Below are positions 51,330-61,517 of a DNA stretch of 64,000 bases, piece after piece. Source of the stretch: Pseudomonas sediminis (GTDB lineage Bacteria; Pseudomonadota; Gammaproteobacteria; Pseudomonadales; Pseudomonadaceae); assembly GCF_039555755.1 (NCBI RefSeq), contig NZ_CP154631.1, forward strand, positions 3,162,001 through 3,226,000, written 5' to 3'. The translations under genes were made by a program, and so were the position numbers. Below the pieces are notes generated by a model. It did not search any database. It was not told the origin of the DNA and saw only the letters and a program-made list of their open reading frames with translations. Within the stretch, counting starts at the first letter, position 1. Each line of letters opens with the position of its first letter.

Positions 51330-54300
51330 ATGTCCATTATCAATGTGAATTATCAAACCCTGCTCCCCCAGGGTAAGACCCTTCAGGACATTGTCGTACT
51401 GGCACAGGCTTGGAAGAAATCCCAGGGCTTCATTCGTCGGCATAACTCATATGCTGACGTTTTGGAACTCGACAGTTCCACTATCAATCTGGAGCGCCAA
51501 CTCAAGGAGTGGAGTCAGGCTATAGGTGACCCCGGTTTTCTGCCGGAAGATCTCAAATTGGTACCAGCTCCTAAGAATGGAAAATGGGAGTTTCGTTCAA
51601 ACCCTGGTTTGACGATCGAGGAGCTGCTAGATACTCCTTTTAACGATCTAGATTCGCTGTTTAACGAATGGAGACCCTGTGCGGATCAAGATGCTGGGGA
51701 GCCGCCAGCCTCGCCAGGGCTGCAAAAACTGCGACCTTTGGCTCACATTTCCATCAGGGACCAGTCATTGGCGACAGCCGTGATGATGTGCCTTGCGGAG
51801 TCCATTGAGACAGCGCAGGGAAACCCGGATGAGATAGATGCAATGAAAGCGCGGGACTGCGGTCTGGCCAGCTATGGCAACCGTCTCCACTGTCGCTGGT
51901 CCGAGACCGGCGGTACGCAAGCCAGGGCTCATTTTTCCTGGGGCAATAGCCAAACCTACCGCAAGTATTTTCAAGACTATCGAGCATTCTTGTCTCGTCC
52001 TCGCCAGGTTTGTGCAGAGTTCTCGCCACGCTTACCAAAAGGGCGGGAGCTATTTGTCGTCTCCCTAGATTTGAAGGCCTTTTATGATCGAGTGGATCGC
52101 CGGGCGCTGTTGGCGGAATTGCAACGCCTGGAGGCTGAGTACCGGCAAGACTTCCACCTCCAGGCTGAGAGTGGGGCTGACCAAGATTTCTGGGATAAGA
52201 CTGCCCGGATCATGGATTGGCGCTGGCGTGGTGGTGACATTGTCCACGCGGGGTTATTCAACGAGACAGAAAGCAAGGAACTTGAGCTTGGATTACCTCA
52301 GGGGCTGGTTGCCTCGGGATTTCTGGCCAACGCATACCTGATTGGCTTCGATAGAGCTGTCGACAAGGCCTCGAAGGAAGCACATGAGGTAAGTGATGGC
52401 ATCAAAATACTCGACTATTGCCGCTATGTTGATGACATTAGAGTTGTCGTTGAGGCACCGAGCTATGCGTCCCTGCTGGAACCGATCAAGACGTTCATCT
52501 TGGAGCAACTCAAGGAGCATTGCGCACGTCTCGGTACTAGCAAGGAAATTAGCCTTTCCGAGGCTAAGTGCTCAGTCACTCCATATCGCTCCATGTCCGC
52601 GCAGAACAATGTCTCGACGCTGATGAGTGTTCTCGGAGCGGAGCTTAGTGGCACTTTCGACCTTGAGTCACTGGCGCAGGCTGCCGGTGGTCTTGAGGGG
52701 CTGCTGTGGATATCGGATCAGATCGAGGGATCGCAGGAGCCGCCTAGATCGAGGCTCCGGTTGGCAACAATTGCGGCACCGGCCACAGATGTTCGAGACG
52801 ATACGGTCAAGCGATTCGTAGCAACCCGACTTGCCGAATTAATGAGGCAGCGTCTTGCCATGACTGACGTCAGTGCGCCGGACGACACAGGGGAGTCTCT
52901 TGGCGAACGTGTAACAAATGGAATGGCGCTTGCGCATGAGTTCGAGTCGACAGCTCGCAAGCTCATAAAGTGCTGGGCTGAGAACCCTGCTTTGGTCTTG
53001 CTGCTGCGATGTGGTCTTGACTTATTTCCTCATCCCCGACTGCTCGCACCGGTCTTGGAAGCACTGAACTCAAAGCTTTATGACGTGACGCTCAGCTGGC
53101 TCAAGCCAGAGCAGTTACGTGAGATCCGGGCTGCTGAATATGTTGCCGCTGATCTGCTGCGTGCTGGCGTTGTCGAGACCGGTTATCGGGATATGGAGGA
53201 CTACCCGGAGGCAATCGATATTCAGGGCTATAGGGAAGAGCTAGGTGTCTTTGCCAGGAGAGTCGTTATCGAGCGAGCTGATTCGCCATGGTATCTATTG
53301 CAGCAGGCTTTTCTTTATTTGGCTTCAATCGGGGACTGTGGCCTGGCTGTAAATGCTATTACAGAACCCTCGCTAGGGGCCGCCTACAACAAGCTTCGAA
53401 GGGCAATGCTGTTCGAACCTACGGCGTCCAAGGACTTGCTGGAAATACTTCCATCAGCACTAGTTACCCAGCAGATGCATCCGAACTCACGTCGCTTTGG
53501 TGTCTGGTTGTCCGAGGGACTCCGTGCCACTCAGGATGAGGTCCTTGTCCAGGAGATCGTGAACACGGTTGCTCTTGAGAGACCTGATCTACTCCTTGAA
53601 GCGATAGGTAAGCGCGGTGGCCGCCCTCCTAAGTGGAGGGAGTTTGTTCCACAATCTCTCGTGGAAATTAACCGCATCAGCTCCAGCAAGCAAAAGGATG
53701 GAAGTGCTCTGCCATCTCGCCAGTTGTTGCGGGTCATGCAGGACCCATTCAATGTTTTTGGGCAGGAGAACGGACTTCTTATGCTCGCCAAGGCCCTCCT
53801 GAGTGTGCCGCGTATCGAGGAGCGCCTATCGGCCGGTCTCAGTCCAGTCGATATTATTTTGAAATGTGCTGACTGGCCCAGCATTCATGCGCTACCTGAG
53901 GGCGCAGGGTTTCTAGAGGTCAGTCTGACTGAAGGTGAGGGGCTGGAAAATCCGCTTTATGAGCGGCCTGAATGGGTGAGCAAGGAGGGGGCCTGGCTGT
54001 ACGGCTTGGGAAGAGTCCTTCGATCTGCCCTAACTGGGGAGTTTGATTTCACAAGCCGTCGTTTCCTTGTGACCGAGGAAGTCGGACGCTACAGGGGGAT
54101 TCGGAGCAGTTGGTATAAGCGACGTTTCGGGATGCTCAATTCCGTTAACGGATTGATGGATGAGCCTGCACCAGTATCCCTCTGGCTTTCGGGTTTCCTT
54201 TCCACTTTGCTCCAGTGGCCGGGGATTGAGTTCAAGGCAAACGATGCGGCCCCTGTCTCTGCGGTGCGTACGCCGGGTGAGTTGTTGGCGCTCTTGGAGA

Positions 54301-55271
54301 AACGTATTGCGGTACAGCGCGCTTTGTATGGGGAAAGGAGTAAGACGCCAATCTATGTGCTTCCCACTAGTGACAATGGCCTGCTTGTTGATCGTCCCTT
54401 GCGCGTAGCAATTGTCCAAACCCTTCGCCCGAAGATGGATGACTTCGATACCAAGGATCCTACGCATTGGACTCCGGCAATGCTGTCTCAGCATCGACGC
54501 CACCTCGCTGAGGTTTGCCGTCTGGCTCACGCTAAGTTGCGTGCATGGGCATCAGCAAGGCCGCTGCAAGAGGGAGAAAGCGAGGCTCCCACCATAGATG
54601 TAATCCTTTTCCCCGAGCTGGCAGTGCATCCTGAGCATGTGTTCTTTCTGCGACGTCTCTCTGACAAGCTCAAGGCAAATATCTTTGCGGGGCTAACCTT
54701 CATGCACTCTGATAAGTGCGGAGGTCCGATCAATCAGGGCTTGTGGTTGATACGTACGGATGCACCGGATCATGGCCGCAGTATCCAGTATGTGTGGCAA
54801 GGGAAGCTCCATCCAATGAAGCTTGAACAGCAAATGGGAGTCAAGGGGTATCGACCGCACGTGACCCTAGTGGAGTTGCCGGTCGGTACGACGTCACCGA
54901 CACGTCTCGCCGCGGCAATCTGCTATGACGCTACTGATCTTGATTTAGTTGCGGACCTCAGGGATCGCTCAGACGTGTTCCTGGTTGCGGCCCTGAATCA
55001 AGATGTGCAGACCTTTGACAACATGGTTGCGGCGTTGCATTTCCATATGTACCAGCCTGTGGTGCTTGCCAATTCCGGAGAGTTTGGGGGCTCCACTGCT
55101 CAAGTACCACTTCCGAAACATGATCGTCTGGTTGCGCATACCCACGGTAATAACCAGGTCGCAGTGAGCGTATTCGAGCTTGATCCCGCTCCCTTCAAGT
55201 CGACTAAACCGGTGAGGTCACCAAAACAGTTAAAGACTGCGCCGGCAGGCTACAAGGGAAGGCCTTTTTGA
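51330..55271 (+). CDS. drt1: RT-nitrilase fusion, defence-associated reverse transcriptase (DRT type 1/UG1)
   Basis: A 1313-residue protein with a reverse transcriptase domain at residues of about 60-480 and a C-terminal nitrilase domain at about 1020-1300. The RT palm has motif A in FVVSLDLKAFYDRVDRR (Asp247), the motif B-like LGLPQGLVASGFLANAYL and motif C in CRYVDDIRVVVE (Asp368, Asp369). The nitrilase shows the Glu-Lys-Cys triad: Glu1096 in VILFPELAVHPEH, Lys1159 or Lys1164 in WQGKLHPMKLEQQ and Cys1198 in AAAICYDATDLD. The roughly 540 residues between are helical and unassigned. This architecture defines the UG1/DRT1 anti-phage system. The ATG at 51330 follows GAAGAGAGAGAAG. The symbol follows the published family. 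Confidence 0.93.
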   Translation: MSIINVNYQTLLPQGKTLQDIVVLAQAWKKSQGFIRRHNSYADVLELDSSTINLERQLKEWSQAIGDPGFLPEDLKLVPAPKNGKWEFRSNPGLTIEELLDTPFNDLDSLFNEWRPCADQDAGEPPASPGLQKLRPLAHISIRDQSLATAVMMCLAESIETAQGNPDEIDAMKARDCGLASYGNRLHCRWSETGGTQARAHFSWGNSQTYRKYFQDYRAFLSRPRQVCAEFSPRLPKGRELFVVSLDLKAFYDRVDRRALLAELQRLEAEYRQDFHLQAESGADQDFWDKTARIMDWRWRGGDIVHAGLFNETESKELELGLPQGLVASGFLANAYLIGFDRAVDKASKEAHEVSDGIKILDYCRYVDDIRVVVEAPSYASLLEPIKTFILEQLKEHCARLGTSKEISLSEAKCSVTPYRSMSAQNNVSTLMSVLGAELSGTFDLESLAQAAGGLEGLLWISDQIEGSQEPPRSRLRLATIAAPATDVRDDTVKRFVATRLAELMRQRLAMTDVSAPDDTGESLGERVTNGMALAHEFESTARKLIKCWAENPALVLLLRCGLDLFPHPRLLAPVLEALNSKLYDVTLSWLKPEQLREIRAAEYVAADLLRAGVVETGYRDMEDYPEAIDIQGYREELGVFARRVVIERADSPWYLLQQAFLYLASIGDCGLAVNAITEPSLGAAYNKLRRAMLFEPTASKDLLEILPSALVTQQMHPNSRRFGVWLSEGLRATQDEVLVQEIVNTVALERPDLLLEAIGKRGGRPPKWREFVPQSLVEINRISSSKQKDGSALPSRQLLRVMQDPFNVFGQENGLLMLAKALLSVPRIEERLSAGLSPVDIILKCADWPSIHALPEGAGFLEVSLTEGEGLENPLYERPEWVSKEGAWLYGLGRVLRSALTGEFDFTSRRFLVTEEVGRYRGIRSSWYKRRFGMLNSVNGLMDEPAPVSLWLSGFLSTLLQWPGIEFKANDAAPVSAVRTPGELLALLEKRIAVQRALYGERSKTPIYVLPTSDNGLLVDRPLRVAIVQTLRPKMDDFDTKDPTHWTPAMLSQHRRHLAEVCRLAHAKLRAWASARPLQEGESEAPTIDVILFPELAVHPEHVFFLRRLSDKLKANIFAGLTFMHSDKCGGPINQGLWLIRTDAPDHGRSIQYVWQGKLHPMKLEQQMGVKGYRPHVTLVELPVGTTSPTRLAAAICYDATDLDLVADLRDRSDVFLVAALNQDVQTFDNMVAALHFHMYQPVVLANSGEFGGSTAQVPLPKHDRLVAHTHGNNQVAVSVFELDPAPFKSTKPVRSPKQLKTAPAGYKGRPF

Positions 55272-55356
55272 CTGGGGCATAGCCCGGGGATGTCTACCGG
55301 AGCGGAGGTAGTCCAATGCGCATGGGGCCAGTGTCTACAAAAAACTGGGCGAATGA

Positions 55357-56067
55357 TCAAACCGCATCCCCAAACACCGCCCGCTCCAACACCTGATGTT
55401 GCCGCTGCCAATCAGGCATATGGCTGGCCACCAGTGCCCAGAATGCTTTGGTGTGGTTCTTTTCCACCGTGTGACATAGCTCATGGACGATGACATAGTC
55501 CTGCACGCTGGTAGGTAGTTCCATAACCCGAGGATGAAATTCCAGGGTGTTGTTCGCATCGCAGCTGGCCCAGCGGCTTTGGAAGTGGCGGATTCGAGCA
55601 CCATTTGCCTGAAGCCCGGTTTCTCGCTGCCAGTGACGGACTCGTACCAACAACTTCTCATGAGCACGATCCCGGTAGAACCGCTCAAGCAATGGCATCA
55701 GCACGTCCGGCAGGATGCTCGCCGCATCTGGGCTATCCACGATGAAGCGTGATGCTGTGAAGGTGAGTCGGGGTTTCAGGATGTCCGGTGTATGCCGTAC
55801 CTCGGTGAAGTACGTACGCCCGGCATAGCGTAGGCGACTGCCCGTCACGATGGGTTCGCTGGCCAGGGGCTGATTCATCTGTGCCAGCTTTTCACGAATC
55901 CAGCGTGCACGGCGCAGCACCAAAGCTTCTTGCTCAGGCTCATCCACTAGCGGCCCACGCAAAAGCACGGGACGACCCCGTTCCACGGTCACGTAGTGGC
56001 GCTTGAGTTTACTATCGAGCTGGAAGTACCACTCGATAGCCGTTTGGCCGTAATTCAAGACTGGCAT
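55357..56067 (-). CDS. YgjP/M48-type metallopeptidase of the RM locus
   Basis: A 236-residue predicted zinc metallopeptidase of the YgjP (DUF45) group. The active-site helix is VIVHELCHTVEKNHTKAFWA, giving HExxH plus a third His. SRWASCDANNTLEFHPRVME precedes it as in family members. It is the last gene of the type I restriction locus, 13 bases after hsdR, an association seen widely. Its role in restriction control is not established; limited proteolysis of a subunit is one idea. Confidence 0.87.
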   Translation of the reverse strand: MPVLNYGQTAIEWYFQLDSKLKRHYVTVERGRPVLLRGPLVDEPEQEALVLRRARWIREKLAQMNQPLASEPIVTGSRLRYAGRTYFTEVRHTPDILKPRLTFTASRFIVDSPDAASILPDVLMPLLERFYRDRAHEKLLVRVRHWQRETGLQANGARIRHFQSRWASCDANNTLEFHPRVMELPTSVQDYVIVHELCHTVEKNHTKAFWALVASHMPDWQRQHQVLERAVFGDAV

Positions 56068-56080
56068 GGGTAACGCCGCG

Positions 56081-59000
56081 TTAGTTTTTCAGCAAAATAT
56101 CGAAGATTCGCTTGGCGTGATCACGCGCCACTGAACGCTCCCAGCCCGCCAGAGGCATCAATACCCCGCGCAGGTGGTCTCTGAAATCAGGGTGCGTATC
56201 CGGCATTTTCTTCCAGTTTTCAGTCGCCAGCGCACGGTTCAGCATTTCATCTTCAAACAGCTTGGTCGTTGCCACTCTTGCCGTATCCTCTGCCAGTAAC
56301 GCGGCAAGGTAGTGGTAAACCGCTGAGTGCGCAGGCTTATTAAAACCGGTGTTGTCCTTGTTTTGAATCCGCTGGCTGAACAGCTCCAGTTGCTCCAGGA
56401 ATTTGGCCTGGGTAATGCGCCCCGCCTTTTCCTCTTCCAGCAGCTTTTCCAGCTCCTCGGCGATCTTGTCGAAGAATGCTGGATCCTTGTCCTTACCAGT
56501 GACGATGGTCTGCTTCAGCTGGTTTTTCATTACCAGGGCGCGACTACCGGGGCTCGCCAGTTTCTTCAACCGCTCCATATCACTGGCATCCAGAATAGAC
56601 ACCTCATGACCCAGCAGGCTCTTCGCCGGGCTGGCCGCGATGTACTCATCCAGCAGCTGTTGCAGCAGCGCGGACTCCAGTTTGGTGATGCGCTCCTTGT
56701 GGGTACTGCCCGGCAGTTTGTCGCGCAGCATCAGGCGAATCTCACCTAGCAGGGTGAAATAGGGCTTGAACGGTACGCCGCGTACATCCGGCAGGATGAT
56801 GTCCACTGAGCGGTTGAATTGTTTCACCAGGTCGAGGAATTCTTCGACCATGTCCAACCGGGTGGCAGGATCAAGGAAGCGCTCGGCGTCGTCTTTGTAG
56901 GTCTCGCGCTGTGCTACAGGGTCATGCTTTTTCGGCAGCAACTTGAGGATGCGGTCGAGTGTGGCTTGCAGTTTGGGCAGTTCGGTTTCGACACCTTCCC
57001 AGACCTGCGAAGGTTTCACGTTTCCACCATAAATCTTCAGCGCATGGTCAAGGTGATCGACCACCCCATGGTAATCCACGATGTAACCGGCATTTTTGCC
57101 GGGCAAGGTGCGGTTCACCCGTGCAATAGCCTGCAACAGGGTGTGTTCCTTAAGCGGCTTGTCGAGGTACATGATGCCAACAATCGGGGCATCCCACCCC
57201 GTCAGCAGCATGTCTGAAACGATGATCAGTCCGACGTTGTTCGCCTGCGGCTTACCATCCAGCCCCTTAGTCTCTTCACCGTAGGGCAGGGGAAATAGCT
57301 TGCTGACAAAGTTACCAATCTGCTCGGATGGCATGGCCACGGGGGGCTTTCCGGCTTTCACCTCGGCCTTGACCCGCTCCTCGATGCTGCGAATTTTATC
57401 GGCCTCAATCGCGTACGCTGCCGCCTCCTCCATGGTAGAAGCGCCCGTACGGGAAGAGGTGATGCTGGCCAGAGAAATAATCACCTTGCTGTCAAAAGTG
57501 GGCAGCCCTTTGTTCGCCCGTTCGACCATGATCGCATCGAGCAGATCCTTGTAACGTACCGCCATATCGCGGCCATCGCACACCAGCATGGCCTTCAAAC
57601 CTTTGGCCTTTACGCTACCGAGAAAATGCTCGACCAGATGCTCGGCGACCTGCTCCATGCGGTCACTGGCCTGACGCCAGCGGCGCAGCAGCTCACGCTT
57701 CAGCTCGTGTTGACGCACTTCACTCTGGTCAGAAAACTGCTCTTTGAACGCGGCATCCAGATCAGCATTGGCCGACAGCGCTACCCAGGCGTCCTGGTAT
57801 TTGATCGGCAGGGTTGCGCCATCCGCTACCGCTTCATGCAGGCGATATTCGTCGATGTACTCGCCACCGCCAAACTCGCCCAGCGTGTGTTTGTCCTCTT
57901 GCAGCAAAGGTGTACCGGTAAAGGCAATAAACCTTGCGTTGGGCAAGCTGGCGCGCATAAAGGCTGCGAGGAAGTCGTACTGGCTACGGTGAGCTTCATC
58001 GACCAGCACATAGAAATTTGGCTTGGTGCTCAGCACTCGGAAGTGCACCTTTTCCCGGCTGATTTCTTCCCACTTGGGCTTAACCGGAACACCGCTCTCA
58101 TCCACCTCCAGGTGGCGGACATTTCGCTCATGCACGATGAAGAAGTCCTTCTCCTCACGAATCCGCCGGTGGCGGGTCGCTTGCAGGGCATCATCTTCTT
58201 CGTCAGGCGTCTCGGCAGCCTGCTCAGTAGGCTGGTCGTTTTCCTGGAACTTCTGCACGGTGCTGGTGAACACGCTGCCGTAGTCGTTAGACAGCATCTT
58301 CAGCAGGCCATCAACCGACACGGCCTGAATGGCATTGATGCCCACCGCATGGAAGGTGTCGAAGATCTGCTTATCGAGGTCTTTACGGTCGGTCAGCACC
58401 AACACGGTTGGGTTGTTTAACCCTGTGCTATCTGCCCGCAGCATGCGCGCGAGCAGAGCCATGGTCAGGGACTTGCCGCTACCCTGGGTGTGCCAAACGA
58501 CGCCGCCTGAAGGTTTCGGGGCGCACAGGCGATCCACCGTTTTGCGCACGGCACGCCATTGCTGGTAGCGCGGAAGTTTCTTCACGGTCTTGCCGTCGCG
58601 GGTTTCGAACAGCACAAAATGGGTGATCAGTTGCAGGAAGCGGCTCGGCTCAAACAATGCCCACAGCACATTTTCCTGCTCACTGGGAGCATCGCCTAAC
58701 AGGGCAGCAACAGCGGCAGTCTCCAGCGCCTGCATCCGATAGCGGGCGTAATAGGCAGGTTTGGTGAGGATCGCGCCATACAAACCTTCACGCCGATTCA
58801 ACCCAACACAGACCTGGTTGAACACAAACTGGGTTGGGAAGGTGCTTTGGTAGCCATCCAACTGGCCCAGGGCTTCATCCACGCGGTGATGACTGGCTTT
58901 GCATTCGATGATGGCTAGCGGCAAGCCATTCACAAACAACAGCAGATCAGGACGGAAAACATCCCCATCCGCATTGCGCCCCACGTACTGATCGACCACA

Positions 59001-59365
59001 TGGAAGTCGTTGTTGCTGGCATCGCTGGCGTCGAAGAAGCGCACGCTGCGCGGCTTACCCTCGACGTCCTTCACCTGGATATCCGAACGATGCACCACCT
59101 GTTCCCAGAACGTCTTGTTGGCCGGCAACAGCTCATCATTCACGCGTTTACGTAGCTCAATCAGCGCTGCACTGATACCGCCAGGTGCAGTCGCGAGCCA
59201 TGGATTCAGGATCAGCAGCCGAGCTTGCAACACATCGTCCAGTACCGGAGCCAGGTGACGATGTTCAACCTCCACTTGGCTACCGGGCAGATGGGTGTAG
59301 CCCAGCTTGATCAGCCAATTGATAGCGGGCAGCTCGACCCCGACATTCTCCGGTGACTGGCTCAT
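56081..59365 (-). CDS. hsdR: Type I restriction endonuclease R subunit
   Basis: A 1094-residue HsdR subunit, the motor-nuclease of a type I restriction enzyme. The N-terminal nuclease site shows Asp in FRPDLLLFVNGLP and Glu/Lys in LAIIECKASHHR. The helicase core has Walker A in VVWHTQGSGKSLTMALLARM (about residue 295), the DEAH box in YVLVDEAHRSQYDFLAAF (about 455) and motif VI in QAIARVNRTLPGKNAG. Length and order are normal. It lies four bases after the OST-HTH gene stop. Confidence 0.95.
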   Translation of the reverse strand: MSQSPENVGVELPAINWLIKLGYTHLPGSQVEVEHRHLAPVLDDVLQARLLILNPWLATAPGGISAALIELRKRVNDELLPANKTFWEQVVHRSDIQVKDVEGKPRSVRFFDASDASNNDFHVVDQYVGRNADGDVFRPDLLLFVNGLPLAIIECKASHHRVDEALGQLDGYQSTFPTQFVFNQVCVGLNRREGLYGAILTKPAYYARYRMQALETAAVAALLGDAPSEQENVLWALFEPSRFLQLITHFVLFETRDGKTVKKLPRYQQWRAVRKTVDRLCAPKPSGGVVWHTQGSGKSLTMALLARMLRADSTGLNNPTVLVLTDRKDLDKQIFDTFHAVGINAIQAVSVDGLLKMLSNDYGSVFTSTVQKFQENDQPTEQAAETPDEEDDALQATRHRRIREEKDFFIVHERNVRHLEVDESGVPVKPKWEEISREKVHFRVLSTKPNFYVLVDEAHRSQYDFLAAFMRASLPNARFIAFTGTPLLQEDKHTLGEFGGGEYIDEYRLHEAVADGATLPIKYQDAWVALSANADLDAAFKEQFSDQSEVRQHELKRELLRRWRQASDRMEQVAEHLVEHFLGSVKAKGLKAMLVCDGRDMAVRYKDLLDAIMVERANKGLPTFDSKVIISLASITSSRTGASTMEEAAAYAIEADKIRSIEERVKAEVKAGKPPVAMPSEQIGNFVSKLFPLPYGEETKGLDGKPQANNVGLIIVSDMLLTGWDAPIVGIMYLDKPLKEHTLLQAIARVNRTLPGKNAGYIVDYHGVVDHLDHALKIYGGNVKPSQVWEGVETELPKLQATLDRILKLLPKKHDPVAQRETYKDDAERFLDPATRLDMVEEFLDLVKQFNRSVDIILPDVRGVPFKPYFTLLGEIRLMLRDKLPGSTHKERITKLESALLQQLLDEYIAASPAKSLLGHEVSILDASDMERLKKLASPGSRALVMKNQLKQTIVTGKDKDPAFFDKIAEELEKLLEEEKAGRITQAKFLEQLELFSQRIQNKDNTGFNKPAHSAVYHYLAALLAEDTARVATTKLFEDEMLNRALATENWKKMPDTHPDFRDHLRGVLMPLAGWERSVARDHAKRIFDILLKN

Positions 59366-59368
59366 TGC

Positions 59369-60253
59369 TTACTCCTGTTCCTTGGAGGTTTCCCTCGGGC
59401 GACTGCGATACCAAACCACCGTGGGGCCATTTTCGGCTTGGCTTTGTTTACGAATTTCAAACTGCTGCGACGCATGGATGACATGACGCCAACTGCCGCA
59501 GCCATAGCGCTTGGGTGTCTGCTCGGGGTAGGTCTTGGCAATCCAATGAATGGCTTCGAAAAGTGGTGTCCACCCAGCCTGAGCCAGCTTAGTTTCCGCT
59601 TCACGTAAGCAGGCAGTTATACCGCTGCCAGCCCAGTGGATGGTGCCATCGACCCAGATGCCGTGCACAACAGCATCCTCGTACTCTTTGGTTTGCATAA
59701 ACGAAACCATTAGCTTCCGAGCCTCATCCATGGATATGGCCCAGTCGCGCAGCGTCAGGTAATGGCCGTCGATGGTTTCGTTACTTTCATCGAGATAAGA
59801 CTCGGCGGCTATACAGCCATCGACACTCCAAAGGTCGAAGCGCTGAAGAAAGTGGTGCACCAACTCGTTTCGCAGGTCGACCAGCTCCTTGAGTGCAGCC
59901 TTGGTCTCGGCGTAGCGCTCCTCGGGTAACTCCATCTGGCATCGGAAGCTGACCCATATCTGATCAATAGGCTCAGCCTGCTCTGGCTCATCAGCTAAAT
60001 CAGGCAGCTTCAGATAGCTCTCGGTCAGCATCCCTACCAAGGTGCCCAGTGTCTTCTTATGGGCACAGGCAACTTTCTCTTCGCGAATCGCCTGAAGCCG
60101 TTCCGGAGGGCCACTCAACTCACTATGGGCAACCATCGCTTTGAGCAGCCGCTCGTACTGCTGCAACTGCAACATGCAGCGTCCGAGCTTGCGCTGCACG
60201 ATTCGCTGAAGGTCAGGTACCGGATCTGAGGAGAGGGGAGTGATTTCGTCCAT
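59369..60253 (-). CDS. OST-HTH (LOTUS) domain protein within the hsd operon
   Basis: A 294-residue protein placed between hsdS and hsdR. The C-terminal 65 residues form an OST-HTH/LOTUS domain (AGWTPLFEAIHWIAKTYPEQ, YGCGSWRHVIHASQQFEIRK), a fold linked to RNA binding. The N-terminal 225 residues are helical, with a conserved-looking LVDLRNELVHHFLQRFDLWS. It has no methylase or nuclease motif. Intervening genes are common in type I loci; this one could regulate restriction through RNA binding or partner recognition, which is inference. Confidence 0.8.
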   Translation of the reverse strand: MDEITPLSSDPVPDLQRIVQRKLGRCMLQLQQYERLLKAMVAHSELSGPPERLQAIREEKVACAHKKTLGTLVGMLTESYLKLPDLADEPEQAEPIDQIWVSFRCQMELPEERYAETKAALKELVDLRNELVHHFLQRFDLWSVDGCIAAESYLDESNETIDGHYLTLRDWAISMDEARKLMVSFMQTKEYEDAVVHGIWVDGTIHWAGSGITACLREAETKLAQAGWTPLFEAIHWIAKTYPEQTPKRYGCGSWRHVIHASQQFEIRKQSQAENGPTVVWYRSRPRETSKEQE

Positions 60254-60263
60254 GAATAAAAAC

Positions 60264-61517
60264 TCAGGCTATGCCGGTGGGGCTATCGAGCTTGACCCGC
60301 CACTCGCCGGTTAGCAGCTTTTGCATCAGTCCGCGTTTGAGTGAGGAATAATTTTCTCGCTTGGTCGATAGCAACCTAAGCTTTCCATCAACTGACGCCA
60401 AGATGGTTGCAATACGTGCTTGCTCCTCATCTGACGGCAATGGAAAGGAAAACTCACGAATGCGTGTTAGGGCCAGTTTTGGCTGGGCATTTGAGGTCGC
60501 CTCCCGTGCTATCAAATCCTGAATAGCGTCGGAGCAAAGGCAATAGAACAAGTAATCACGATTGATTTTGATGTCTGTGAGCTTGTCGGCGTTCTCTGTC
60601 AAGTTCGCCCCATCGAGTTCTTCTGGAACAATGCCCACAAGGCCCAACGTTCCAGCCACCGAAATAAAGATGTCGTCTTTGGAAATCGTGTATCGGGCAA
60701 TGGTGGGCCGCACGTGAGAGGGAACGTAAAGGATGCCTGCGGTATCGACCCCCCCCATAAACATATCGGTCACGCGAATATACGGGTGACCGGTGTTTTC
60801 TTCGGTCAGTGTCTCGCCCTTGGGCAGTCGCTTGCCGCCTTTTACCTCACAAACCTCTCCGACCGTAGTAACCACCCAAGCCGAGGGAATCTCCCCCAGC
60901 TTACTGCCCTTAAACTCGGTATGCGGTGTCCAGCCACCATTGGCATCTTGCGTGCCCACACCCCGGCTGAACAGGGTTTGCATTAGACCCTGCTTGAGGG
61001 CTTGAGTCGCTTCAATCTGGCGGGCAATTACATTCAGCTTATCGTCAACAGCGGTGAGGATCGCGGCGATTTTTTGTTGTTCAGGAAGCGGGGGAAATAC
61101 AACTATTTCTTTGTGTGCAACATTTCTATTGAGTGTTGGGACGCCTGTCCCTGTCTTGAATTTTTCAAGGCCAATTTCACTTAATTTGTAAAACGCGAAC
61201 TTCGGGAGATTCCCTTTGAAGTTTTTAACATACAACGTAGTGTTGAGCGGCCAATACTTATCTTCAGTGTAGAAGAGCTTCCCGATTGTTCCTGAGCGAC
61301 CAGTGATGACACCGGGGCCTTCCGTCACGTTGATGTTGTGAAATCCGAGCAAGCCATTAGATCCAAATATAGGTATGTCGCCCTGAGTGCGATCTTGCAC
61401 CGGCAGGTCTACACCCCGTTGAAGTTCTAGAAAGCTCAGCAACTCGCCAGTTTTCCAGCCAGACGGAGCGGGAGTCTCTGATTCTGGTGCGCGTTTTAAA
61501 GGCCAGGCCTGATTCAT
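60264..61517 (-). CDS. hsdS: Type I restriction-modification specificity subunit
   Basis: A 417-residue HsdS subunit that recognises a bipartite DNA target for the complex. It has two target recognition domains, each ended by a conserved helix (PPLPEQQKIAAILTAVDDKL and LPSDEEQARIATILASVDGK) that forms the spacer. Its ATG overlaps the hsdM stop (ATGA), and 10 bases separate its stop from the OST-HTH gene. The recognised sequence cannot be predicted by eye. Confidence 0.94.
   Translation of the reverse strand: MNQAWPLKRAPESETPAPSGWKTGELLSFLELQRGVDLPVQDRTQGDIPIFGSNGLLGFHNINVTEGPGVITGRSGTIGKLFYTEDKYWPLNTTLYVKNFKGNLPKFAFYKLSEIGLEKFKTGTGVPTLNRNVAHKEIVVFPPLPEQQKIAAILTAVDDKLNVIARQIEATQALKQGLMQTLFSRGVGTQDANGGWTPHTEFKGSKLGEIPSAWVVTTVGEVCEVKGGKRLPKGETLTEENTGHPYIRVTDMFMGGVDTAGILYVPSHVRPTIARYTISKDDIFISVAGTLGLVGIVPEELDGANLTENADKLTDIKINRDYLFYCLCSDAIQDLIAREATSNAQPKLALTRIREFSFPLPSDEEQARIATILASVDGKLRLLSTKRENYSSLKRGLMQKLLTGEWRVKLDSPTGIA

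Noticed and set aside
51330..55271. RT as a group II intron or retron reverse transcriptase
   Set aside because: There is no maturase or intron RNA boundary, no msr/msd-like sequence is evident, and the nitrilase fusion is diagnostic of UG1.
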